Shown here piece by piece: positions 1 to 6,544 of a stretch of 36,139 bases of DNA (positions within the stretch are counted from its first letter, which is position 1; each line of letters opens with the position of its first letter). A model generated the notes under the pieces. It saw nothing but the letters and a program-made list of their open reading frames with translations, had not been told where the DNA came from and ran no database searches. This stretch comes from Alistipes sp. (lineage in GTDB: Bacteria > Bacteroidota > Bacteroidia > Bacteroidales > Rikenellaceae): the NCBI GenBank assembly GCA_017624955.1, contig JAGAMA010000008.1, positions 1-36,139 on the forward strand, read 5' to 3'. Made by a program: the position numbers and the translations under genes.

Positions 1-64
1 CCCCGTTGTAGCCATCTCTGACGAGGGTTCGTTGCCCACATTTTGGACAAACTTTTTATCCATT
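1..64 (-). pseudogene. 5' end of IS transposase (zinc-ribbon N-terminus), leaves window on the left, apparent frameshift
   Basis: Read on the minus strand, an ATG at 64 opens MDKK and the sequence then continues in the -1 frame as VCPKCGQRTLVRDGYNG. This is the CxxC half of a zinc ribbon typical of transposases that carry an N-terminal metal-binding module. In the ATG frame the ribbon is lost; one extra A in the A5 run (positions 54-58) would restore MDKKVCPKCGQ. The break is therefore a small indel, a -1 slip on the A5-G run, or an error at a sequence end. A TATATTTG box at 81-88 (minus) fits a promoter for it. The strand matches the transposase at the right end of the window, so both may be the same IS type, though the two visible pieces do not overlap and this cannot be proven. 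Confidence 0.55.
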
Positions 65-80
65 TCTAACGCAAATAGTG

Positions 81-88
81 CAAATATA
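81..88 (-). promoter_or_regulatory. Bacteroidota -7 box (TATATTTG) upstream of the left transposase
   Basis: The minus strand reads TATATTTG, a full match to TAnnTTTG, about 17 bases before the ATG at 64. No clear TTTG -33 element is seen at the usual spacing. Confidence 0.4.
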
Positions 89-255
89 TAAAAATCAATC
101 AATTGCCCCGATTTTATCTACTAATTTTGACCAATAAGCCACTTCTTGCCGAAAAATTGGCTTGTAAGGGCCCCCGCGGCAAGCGGAAGGGAAAGGCGTC
201 GCGGAGTGAGCGCAGCTCACGCAGCAGCCAATCCCTCAGCTCCCACGAAACAAAT
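89..255. other. Non-coding gap between IS end and tamL terminator, with a GC-rich structured stretch
   Basis: Positions 89-150 are AT-rich and probably contain the outer end of the insertion sequence. From 157 the base composition jumps to GC-rich. TTGGCT (157-162) can pair with AGCCAA (226-231), and inside lies the hairpin GTGAGC-gca-GCTCAC (206-220). No convincing reading frame, tRNA or tmRNA end was found here. It could be a small structured RNA, a remnant of a disrupted gene, or part of the tamL 3' region. Confidence 0.35.
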
Positions 256-281
256 AAAAGCAGTCCGAGCGGACTGCTTTT
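256..281. terminator. Bidirectional intrinsic terminator after tamL
   Basis: A perfect 11-bp stem (AAAAGCAGTCC 256-266 pairing with 271-281) has a GAGC loop. It is T-rich on both sides, so it can end the minus-strand dapF-nitroreductase-tamL transcript and also block plus-strand reading from the IS side. Confidence 0.85.
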
Positions 282-304
282 TTGTTTGTGTTCTGTGTCG
301 TAGA

Positions 305-2692
305 TTAGAACGGGTAGCCGACACCGAAGTTCAGGGCGGTGTTTTTCCAGCGGAGGTTATGGATCCAGCGCTCGCCCGAGGGGCGGTTGGGGTTATGGAG
401 CTGGATACCCCAGTCGAGGCGCAACACGGCAAATTTGATGTCGAGACGAATGCCAAGGCCCGTATTAAACCCGAGCTGCTTGTAGAAATCGTCGATGTGG
501 AATACCGCCTCCTCGGCATACTCCGTGGGGTTGGACTCCAGATACCAGATGTTACCCAGGTCAAAGAAGGTCGCGCCATGCACAATGCCCCAAATCGGGA
601 AGCGGAATTCCAGGTTGGCCTCTAACTTCATGTCGCCGAGCTGGGTCGGGAAGGCCGAGTCGGGGTCGGGTACCGAACCCGGACCGAGGGTACGGGCTGC
701 CCAACCGCGCATGCTGTTCGAACCACCGGCATAGAAGAGGCGGTCGAAAGGCACGGCATCCGAGTTGCCATAGGCGCGTGCCACACCACCATAAATACGG
801 CCCGCCACGGCGGTCTTCTCGCCCAAAACCAGCTTACGGCTCAGGCTGAAGTCGGCGCGCACATACTGCGAGTAGCGAATGCCGAAGAGGGTGTAGTAGT
901 CGCGCCCCTCGCGCTTATGCGAGAAGGTGCGCTCGAAGAGATCGACCAGGTTGCCCGAGCTCTCGAAATTGAAGCGGAAGACCGTGGCGTTACCACCGAG
1001 ATTTCGGCGCTGGTTGTTGTAGGCGTAGCTGAACGAAAGACCTGCGATGAGCTGTGTTTTATAGCTGTTTATGAGGTACTTATTCTGCGTTGAAGCGAGG
1101 AAGGTCGAGTCCAGACGCGCCACATCGATCACATTGATATCGATCGGGCGCAGCGTGAAACTCGAGTAGCCGCGGTTGCTCCATTGGTAGCCCAGGCCGA
1201 TCGAGGTCAGCGTACGACGGTAGTAGGGGCGATCCTGGAAATTAACCGAGGCCTCCAGCTTGGTTCTGGGCTGCACCAGGGAGCGGAAGTGGGGCTCGCC
1301 CGGGAGCAGGAAGCGCGGGAAGGTCAGACCGGCTGTCACACCCACCTCCGTAGCGCGGCGCATGGCGGCATCCATTGCCTTCATAAATTCGTAACCACCC
1401 GTGAAGGAGATGTCGAGCGCCTCGGCACCGCGGAAGATGTTGCGATTCTGGTAGCCCACGGTGGCCTTCAGGCCGTAGAAGCTCGACGTAGTCGATCCCT
1501 CGACTTCGACCTTGGCACTCTGCTTGAGGGTCGGCGAGCCGAGAATATCGCAAGTCAGCACACCCTCGGTGCTGCGCTGCACGATGGCCTGCTCCCCCTC
1601 GAAATCATCCACGCGAATCGTGTCGATCCGCTCGACGAGTTCGGGCTCCTCGCGGAAGGCGATCTTGGCGCTGCGGAAGTAACCGAGTGAGGTGAGTTCG
1701 CCATAGGTGCGCTCCACCTCCGAGGTGGCGTAGCGTTGCCCCGTCTCGAGCGACACGGCGCGGCGCAGCACCTTGCGGCGCAACGGAAGGCGCTTGTTGT
1801 AGATGATCTCCAGCCCGCGGTAGTGCATCGTGTCGAGCTTCTCATCATCCAGCTCCTCGCGCGATGTGGTGGTATTGGGCAGGATGGCCGGGTCGTAGTC
1901 GGGCAGGATATGTACACGACCGATTTGATAGACCAGGTTGTCCTCCATCAGCGCCTCGCCACGCTCGTTATAGCCGGCCAGGTGCTGCTTGACGACCATC
2001 TTCAGGTCCACCGTGCGGTCCGAACGTAGGGTGTCGGCCTCGTACTCCACGTTGCTGACCGTGAAGTTGTAGTAGCCCAGCTCCTTGAGGTAGATCGTCA
2101 GGCGCTCACGCTCGGCATCGAGTACCGTGATGTCGAAGCGATCGCCGGCATGCAGCAGGGTATTGACCGTATCGGAGAGGATGATCGGCTCGAGGTTGCG
2201 GTCGCGGAATTCGTAGTCGATCGAGCGGATGCGGTAGGGTTCATGCTGCTTGACGCGATAGGTTACCGTGGCGCGTTTGGGCTTCGAGAGGGTATCGACC
2301 TCGAACGAGGAGGTCGAGCGGAAGAAACCTTTCGAATCCATGAAGATCTTCAGGTTCTGGGCGCTGCGTTGCGTGTAGTTCTCCTCCAGCAGTACCGGCT
2401 CCTCGCCCACGCGGCGTTTCCAGTTGTTCCAGCCGTTGTGCTTGGCCGAATCGGCCTGCTCGTAGAGCCACACGCGGAGGTTGGTGCCCAGGATGCGCTT
2501 GTTGGGGCTTTGGCGGATAAACTTCGCAAACTCCTCCTTCGGGATGCGCTCCCGACGCGGGGTCTCCTTGTCGGTCTCGATCTTGACCTTATGCAGCAGA
2601 TACTCCCCATCGGGGATGTAGCGCGTAACGGAGCAGGCCGTGCCGAAGAGCATCGACACTGCCACCATGCAAAACCAGATTACGCGCCTCAT
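305..2692 (-). CDS. tamL: TamL, BamA/TamA-family outer-membrane lipoprotein
   Basis: A 795-residue Omp85-superfamily protein of the Bacteroidota lipoprotein type. It starts with a signal peptide and a lipobox (FGTACS, lipidated Cys20), continues with a periplasmic region of POTRA-like repeats (about 25-420), and ends in a beta-barrel (about 420-795). The barrel contains GGSNSMRGW (about 700), the counterpart of the conserved VRGF/Y motif of Omp85 barrels, and closes on an aromatic C-terminus (GVGYPF). In this phylum TamL replaces TamA and works with the inner-membrane-anchored TamB in envelope biogenesis. It lies 11 bp after the nitroreductase as the last gene of a dapF-led unit. A tamB gene, often its neighbour, is not visible; the IS end lies downstream. 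The family call is firm; the exact substrate is unknown. Confidence 0.9.
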   Translation of the reverse strand: MRRVIWFCMVAVSMLFGTACSVTRYIPDGEYLLHKVKIETDKETPRRERIPKEEFAKFIRQSPNKRILGTNLRVWLYEQADSAKHNGWNNWKRRVGEEPVLLEENYTQRSAQNLKIFMDSKGFFRSTSSFEVDTLSKPKRATVTYRVKQHEPYRIRSIDYEFRDRNLEPIILSDTVNTLLHAGDRFDITVLDAERERLTIYLKELGYYNFTVSNVEYEADTLRSDRTVDLKMVVKQHLAGYNERGEALMEDNLVYQIGRVHILPDYDPAILPNTTTSREELDDEKLDTMHYRGLEIIYNKRLPLRRKVLRRAVSLETGQRYATSEVERTYGELTSLGYFRSAKIAFREEPELVERIDTIRVDDFEGEQAIVQRSTEGVLTCDILGSPTLKQSAKVEVEGSTTSSFYGLKATVGYQNRNIFRGAEALDISFTGGYEFMKAMDAAMRRATEVGVTAGLTFPRFLLPGEPHFRSLVQPRTKLEASVNFQDRPYYRRTLTSIGLGYQWSNRGYSSFTLRPIDINVIDVARLDSTFLASTQNKYLINSYKTQLIAGLSFSYAYNNQRRNLGGNATVFRFNFESSGNLVDLFERTFSHKREGRDYYTLFGIRYSQYVRADFSLSRKLVLGEKTAVAGRIYGGVARAYGNSDAVPFDRLFYAGGSNSMRGWAARTLGPGSVPDPDSAFPTQLGDMKLEANLEFRFPIWGIVHGATFFDLGNIWYLESNPTEYAEEAVFHIDDFYKQLGFNTGLGIRLDIKFAVLRLDWGIQLHNPNRPSGERWIHNLRWKNTALNFGVGYPF

Positions 2693-2703
2693 TTCGATCG
2701 TCT

Positions 2704-3450
2704 TTATTGATTCATGAAACCGTGCTCCTTCATCAGGGCGAGGTAGGCACGCGAAATGGCGAGGTTATCCTCCTTGACGTAGCGGCGCTCGGTGAAGATG
2801 CGCGCCAGGTTCGGGAGCTTATTCTCTCTGAGGAGCTGTTTCGTCAGCTCGGACTCCTCGCGCTCGGCCCACAGCTCGTCGATCTCGGCAGCCGTGTAGT
2901 CGTTGTAGTGCTCGAAGTGCACTACGGCATCGAGCGGCAGACGATCCGTCAGCTCGGGCTTCTCGTCGGGATAACCCAGCACGATGGTCGTGATGGGCAG
3001 CACCCCCTTCGGGAGGTTGAGCACCTTCACGATGTCGCCGGCCGTGTAGAGGGTCGTGCCGAGGTAGCAGATACCCAGCCCTTGCGCCTCGGCGGCAATC
3101 GTCAGGTTTTGCGCCGCCAGCAGGGCATCAATCGCCGCCGTGAGGAACCAGGCGTAGTTGTCGTAGGCGGGTTCTGCCTCGCGCTGACGACACCACATCG
3201 AGAAGCGGTGAATGTCGGCACATACGGTCACCACGCAGGGCGCTTCGACGACCATCTGCTGGCCGAAGTGGCAGGGCAGCAGCTTCTCGCGCATCGCCTT
3301 GTCGCGCGTCACGATAAGCGAGTAGAGCTGCATATTTCCGCAGGTCGAGGCGCGCGATGCAGCCTCCAACAACTCACGCAACTCCTCCTCGGGGATCGGC
3401 GTGGATTTGAATTTGCGGATCGAACGATGTTTCAGTAACGTATTGATCAT
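2704..3450 (-). CDS. Nitroreductase-family FMN oxidoreductase
   Basis: A 248-residue protein of the flavin-dependent nitroreductase superfamily, closest in layout to the NfsA/FRP type. The N-terminus has HRSIRKF, the usual Arg-Ser-Arg contact to the FMN phosphate, then the SRASTCGNMQ segment. GLGICYLGTT (about 126-135) is the flavin-binding glycine segment. Such enzymes pass electrons from NAD(P)H to quinones, nitro compounds or flavins in the cytoplasm; the natural substrate cannot be read from sequence. The ATG overlaps the dapF stop by 4 bp (ATGA type), so the two are translationally coupled; tamL follows after 11 bp. No linkage of function to its neighbours is evident. Confidence 0.88.
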   Translation of the reverse strand: MINTLLKHRSIRKFKSTPIPEEELRELLEAASRASTCGNMQLYSLIVTRDKAMREKLLPCHFGQQMVVEAPCVVTVCADIHRFSMWCRQREAEPAYDNYAWFLTAAIDALLAAQNLTIAAEAQGLGICYLGTTLYTAGDIVKVLNLPKGVLPITTIVLGYPDEKPELTDRLPLDAVVHFEHYNDYTAAEIDELWAEREESELTKQLLRENKLPNLARIFTERRYVKEDNLAISRAYLALMKEHGFMNQ

Positions 3451-4412
3451 AGCTTTTCTGCTTGTATAGTTTTCAAAAAGAGGTCATATTCGGCTCTCTC
3501 GTCATCGTAGGGACGAAGATCGCCGATGAGTTCGTAGCTTCCCTGCTCCAGGTCGAGCACCATTTCGCCCTCGCCCTCGTAGGTGGCATTGCCCGAGAGG
3601 GTCGTGATCAGCCCCTCGTCGCTCCGCATCGAGAGACAGCGCACGCGCCCACCGCTGTTGAGCACCGTGATCGGCTCGTCGTGGCGGCAGTAGCCGATGA
3701 GTGATGCGGCGGTCGAACAGGCGGTCATGGCCGTTCCGCACGAGGCCGTGAGCCCCACGCCACGCTCGTAGGTGGCCGTGTAGATGCGCTGATTGCCGAG
3801 CGGTCGGTAGAAGCTGACGTTGGTGCCATGTGGCAACAACTCCTGCAAAGACTTTACCTTTTCGCCCAGTGCGCTCAACCGCTCCAGGTCGATCCGATCC
3901 ACGGCGGCCACGAGGTGGGGATTGCCCAAATTCAGGTAGGTGAACTTCAACGTCGGATCGAGCGCCTCGATTACCTCCCCCACAAAACCCTCCTTGCGCC
4001 CCATCGAGGGGACAAAGTCGGGGGTCGAGAGCGAGATGCCGATCGCCACGCAGTAGGTCGGAATCGAGCCGAAGATCGGCTCCTCGCGACGAATCGCATG
4101 GCGCTTTCCGCCCGAAAAGAGGTCGAATCGGTCGCTTTGACCCACATACTCCTGCGCCTGACGCGCCACGCAACGGATGCCGTTGCCGCACATCTCGGCC
4201 TCCGAGCCGTCGGTATTCATCATCCGCATACCGTACTCCTCGCCCACGCGCACCGTCAGCAGCAGACCATCCGTCCGGCCAACCTCACGACAAAGGCGGG
4301 CCACCAACTCCGGTTGCTCGGTGAGGCGCTCCAATGCGGGCTCCCGTACGGCATCCAGCATCAGAAAGCGGTTTCCCGATCCGTGGCAAAGTATGTATTT
4401 TGTAGTCAGCAT
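3447..4412 (-). CDS. dapF: Diaminopimelate epimerase
   Basis: This enzyme converts LL- to meso-diaminopimelate for lysine and peptidoglycan synthesis. Both catalytic cysteines are present: Cys75 in EMCGNGIRC and Cys225 in TASCGTAMTA. GNPH (163-166) and ERGVG (216-220) are the substrate-binding motifs. The N-terminal GxGNDF motif reads GSGNRF (11-16), with Arg in place of Asp. At 321 residues it is longer than the usual 270-280; the extra length lies mainly in the middle and at the C-terminus. It is the first gene of the minus-strand unit and has its own promoter at 4453-4460. Its presence indicates meso-DAP-type peptidoglycan, matching the murF-alr gene further along. Confidence 0.93.
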   Translation of the reverse strand: MLTTKYILCHGSGNRFLMLDAVREPALERLTEQPELVARLCREVGRTDGLLLTVRVGEEYGMRMMNTDGSEAEMCGNGIRCVARQAQEYVGQSDRFDLFSGGKRHAIRREEPIFGSIPTYCVAIGISLSTPDFVPSMGRKEGFVGEVIEALDPTLKFTYLNLGNPHLVAAVDRIDLERLSALGEKVKSLQELLPHGTNVSFYRPLGNQRIYTATYERGVGLTASCGTAMTACSTAASLIGYCRHDEPITVLNSGGRVRCLSMRSDEGLITTLSGNATYEGEGEMVLDLEQGSYELIGDLRPYDDERAEYDLFLKTIQAEKL

Positions 4413-4452
4413 CTTCTCTCTGTTCCGCTCCCCATAGGGAGGCTTTAAGATT

Positions 4453-4460
4453 CAAAAATA
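4453..4460 (-). promoter_or_regulatory. -7 box of the dapF promoter (TATTTTTG)
   Basis: The minus strand reads TATTTTTG, an exact TAnnTTTG match, about 40 bases before the dapF ATG. The gap is shared with the divergent hydrolase gene and also holds CCCG-tttt-CGGG (about 4482-4493). Confidence 0.6.
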
Positions 4461-4503
4461 CGAAAAACTGGGGAAAAATCGCCCGTTTTCGGGAAAAATT
4501 GCG

Positions 4504-4511
4504 TAAAATTG
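4504..4511 (+). promoter_or_regulatory. Near-consensus -7 box of the hydrolase gene (TAAAATTG)
   Basis: TAAAATTG matches TAnnTTTG at all but one position and lies about 18 bases before the ATG at 4530. It supports that ATG over the in-frame TTG at 4509, which would fall inside the promoter. Confidence 0.35.
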
Positions 4512-4529
4512 CAGAAAATAATCCGATTT

Positions 4530-5354
4530 ATGACCGAAAAATTCATTATGGCCGGCACCACGCCCCTCCACCTGTGCGATTCGGGGGAGGGTGAAAAGTG
4601 CCTCGTTCTGTTGCACGGCTACCTGGAGTCGATGCTCGTTTGGGAGGATTTCATCCCCCTGCTCTATAAAAAGGTGCGCGTTGTGACGCTCGATCTGCCC
4701 GGACACGGTATTTCGATGGTCACGGGGGAGTGCCACACGATGGAGTTTTTGGCCGATGTGGTGGCCGAAGCGATGCGTGTGCTCGGTGTGGAGCGTTTTA
4801 CGGTGGTCGGTCACTCGATGGGTGGGTATGTGGCCCTGGCCCTTGCCGAGCGCCATGCGGAGCGCCTGGAGGGGTTGGTGCTGCTCAGCTCGACACCCAA
4901 TCCCGATACGGAGTTTAAGCGCGAGAATCGTCGTCGGGAGATTGCGCTTGTCAAGAGTGGCAAGAAGGAGCTGCTGGCCCGCGTAGCCCCTGCGGCAGGC
5001 TTTGCCGCCTCGAACCGTGCGCGCATGAAGGATTACATCGAGGACCTCACGGAGCAGGTGCATGTGACGGAGGATGAGGGCATCGTGGCGTTGCTCAACG
5101 GCATGATCGAGCGCAAGGATCAGAACGAGATGTTGCGCCAATCGTCTCTTCGTCAGCTATTTATCCTGGGTCGTAAGGATGAGTACATTACCGAGGAGGT
5201 GGCCAATGCTATGGTCGGGAATCATCCGCAGGCCGAGGTCGTATGGCTCGATGAGTCGGGACACATGGGCTTTTTGGAGGAGCCGGAGCGTACGGCCGCG
5301 GCGCTACTCGATTTTGTGGGAATCACGGCCGAAAAAGTTGATGAAACGGAATAA
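4530..5354 (+). CDS. Alpha/beta-hydrolase fold protein
   Basis: A 274-residue cytoplasmic alpha/beta hydrolase. The nucleophile elbow is GHSMGG (Ser about 96), the oxyanion segment is LLHGYLES (about 27-34), the acid is probably Asp in GRKDEY (about 217), and the histidine lies in DESGHMGF (about 245). All triad residues are in family order. The fold covers esterases, lipases, acyl-transfer enzymes and C-C hydrolases, so the substrate is undetermined. An upstream TTG (4509) keeps the frame open but overlaps the likely promoter, so ATG 4530 is preferred. It is transcribed divergently from dapF and is followed by the separately promoted DUF3127 gene. Confidence 0.85.
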   Translation: MTEKFIMAGTTPLHLCDSGEGEKCLVLLHGYLESMLVWEDFIPLLYKKVRVVTLDLPGHGISMVTGECHTMEFLADVVAEAMRVLGVERFTVVGHSMGGYVALALAERHAERLEGLVLLSSTPNPDTEFKRENRRREIALVKSGKKELLARVAPAAGFAASNRARMKDYIEDLTEQVHVTEDEGIVALLNGMIERKDQNEMLRQSSLRQLFILGRKDEYITEEVANAMVGNHPQAEVVWLDESGHMGFLEEPERTAAALLDFVGITAEKVDETE

Positions 5355-5367
5355 AGCGCTATCTTTG
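5338..5367 (+). promoter_or_regulatory. Promoter of the DUF3127 gene
   Basis: TTG at 5338-5340 and TATCTTTG at 5360-5367 are separated by 19 bases, the Bacteroidota -33/-7 arrangement. It overlaps the 3' end of the hydrolase gene. The leader to the ATG at 5407 is about 33 bases. Confidence 0.7.
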
Positions 5368-5406
5368 CAAGCAAATAATTACAAACAATAAAAAGCACTG
5401 AACGAT

Positions 5407-5784
5407 ATGGAATTTGAAGGAACCGTATATCGCATTATGCCCGTCACGAAGGGCACTTCGGCCCGTGGCGATTGGCAGCGCCAGGATGTGATTTTCGACT
5501 ACTCGGATGGGGGTAACTTCACGCGCAAGATGTGTGTGACCTTCTTCAACCGCCCCGACGATGTGGCCAAGCTCCGCGAGGGTGCCCGTTACCAGGTCTC
5601 GGTCAATATCGATGCCCGTGAGTACAACGGTCGTTGGTTTACCGACATCCGCGCATGGCGCCTGCAGCCCGTGGAGGCTGCCGCAGCCCCCGAGGCACCG
5701 GCTATGCCCGACCTGCCGCCCCTGACGGCCGAGCCGACCTATGCCGCAGCACCGGCTCAGGAGGTGGACGATCTGCCCTTCTAA
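5407..5784 (+). CDS. DUF3127 protein with SSB-like C-terminal tip
   Basis: A 125-residue protein of the Bacteroidota DUF3127 family, which is thought to have an OB-type fold. The core (about 1-85) contains GTSARGDWQRQDV and CVTFFN and ends in DIRAWRLQ. A Pro/Ala-rich linker follows (about 88-118) and the last residues are EVDDLPF. This layout (compact core, flexible linker, acidic tail ending in Pro-Phe) is that of single-stranded DNA-binding protein, whose DDDIPF tail recruits replication and repair enzymes. A role in nucleic-acid binding with partner recruitment is inferred; no experiment known to me supports it for this protein. It is a single-gene unit with its own promoter and a strong terminator. 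Confidence 0.85.
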   Translation: MEFEGTVYRIMPVTKGTSARGDWQRQDVIFDYSDGGNFTRKMCVTFFNRPDDVAKLREGARYQVSVNIDAREYNGRWFTDIRAWRLQPVEAAAAPEAPAMPDLPPLTAEPTYAAAPAQEVDDLPF

Positions 5785-5810
5785 CGAGGTGGCAGTTAGC
5801 CGAAAAACAA

Positions 5811-5845
5811 AGAGGAGAAGTTGCCCGGCAACTTCTCCTCTTTTT
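5811..5845 (+). terminator. Intrinsic terminator after the DUF3127 gene
   Basis: A 13-bp perfect stem (AGAGGAGAAGTTG 5811-5823 with 5829-5841), a CCCGG loop that can close further, and a TTTTTG tail. One of the strongest terminators in the window. Confidence 0.9.
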
Positions 5846-5854
5846 GTTTGAAAA

Positions 5855-5960
5855 GAGATTAAGGATCTTAAAGATTTTAAGGAGACTAATTTTGAATTCT
5901 ACATTCTAAATTTTGAATTTTTCTCTCCTCTTTGCTCTCTCCTCTCTTCTCTTTCCTCTT
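5855..5960. repeat. AT-rich plus CT-rich dispersed intergenic module
   Basis: This stretch strings together words seen in other gaps: a 16-base block AAAGATTTTAAGGAGA (5870-5885) that occurs inverted at 35252-35267; variants of TTTTGAATTCTA and TCTAAATTTTG (5890-5920) like those near 14130 and 26970; and CT-rich words such as CTCTCCTCTTTGCTCTC (5932 on) like those near 33110 and 35271. It lies between two 3' ends, so it has no evident promoter role here. Confidence 0.6.
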
Positions 5961-5964
5961 GTTT

Positions 5965-6300
5965 TTACTCCTGCGTCTCGTCTACTACCTCGGCCTCGGG
6001 AGCGTTCTTCTTCACCGACTCGATGCCGTTGTCGCGTGCAGCTACCGACGAGTACATCTCGCTCGAACCGATCACCTGACCGTTAGCGGCCTTGAGGTTG
6101 AAATAGGGAGCACCGTTCTTGGCCTCCTTGCGCTCGTAGCGAGCATCCTCCACAGCGTTCTTCTTTACCGACTCGATGCCGTTCTTGCAGGCAGCCATCG
6201 TCGTGTAACCCTCGCTGGCGAGGATCACCTGACCGTTACCGGCCTTGAGGTTGAACTGGAACTCACCGTTCTTACGCTTCGTAATGACAAACTTTCCCAT
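5965..6300 (-). CDS. YegP-family protein (two DUF1508 repeats)
   Basis: A 111-residue protein made of two tandem copies of the DUF1508/YegP module. Copy one (about 1-48) has GEFQFNLKAGNGQVI and NGIESVKKNA; copy two (about 54-100) has APYFNLKAANGQVI and again NGIESVKKNA. The family folds as a small beta-sandwich and its cellular role is not established; some members are stress-induced. An acidic tail (EAEVVDETQE) follows. It is convergent with the DUF3127 gene and has its own promoter at 6343-6350. The two copies are close in sequence, so an internal duplication is clear. Confidence 0.9.
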   Translation of the reverse strand: MGKFVITKRKNGEFQFNLKAGNGQVILASEGYTTMAACKNGIESVKKNAVEDARYERKEAKNGAPYFNLKAANGQVIGSSEMYSSVAARDNGIESVKKNAPEAEVVDETQE

Positions 6301-6342
6301 GATTTTTCGTATTTTAAGGTTAAAAAATGTGCGTTGTTTCTA

Positions 6343-6350
6343 CAAATATA
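6343..6350 (-). promoter_or_regulatory. -7 box of the YegP-family gene (TATATTTG)
   Basis: The minus strand reads TATATTTG about 42 bases before the ATG at 6300, with a TTG 17 bases further upstream. An exact TAnnTTTG match in an otherwise AT-rich gap. Confidence 0.6.
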
Positions 6351-6489
6351 CGAAAAATTCTTCAATTCAATCTTTTTTGACGATTTTTCTCGTCCCGTGC
6401 CTTGCTCCGTTCATCCTTTGATTGGCTCCGTTGGTCTATGAATATAGGCTGCTCGGGGCGCAGGGCGTGCTTTATTCTCCTTTTTTTAC

Positions 6490-6497
6490 TAACTTTG
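6490..6497 (+). promoter_or_regulatory. -7 box of the pullulanase gene (TAACTTTG)
   Basis: TAACTTTG fits TAnnTTTG and lies 35 to 47 bases before the two candidate ATGs at 6533 and 6545. It shows that the open frame extending back to 6422 is not translated at its 5' end. Confidence 0.6.
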
Positions 6498-6544
6498 TGA
6501 AGCTAAAAACCAGGCTGAGAGTAACTAATAAAATGATAACGAAG

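Noticed and set aside
128-143. Exact terminal inverted repeats of the insertion sequence
   Set aside because: Only an imperfect, gapped match to 35329-35343 was found, and the two transposase pieces do not overlap, so ends and target duplication cannot be fixed.
231-250. Possible tmRNA or tRNA 3' end (TCAGCTCCCACGA resembles the tmRNA end)
   Set aside because: No T-loop consensus (GTTCRANNCC) precedes it and no matching acceptor strand is found in the expected distance; the resemblance is short.
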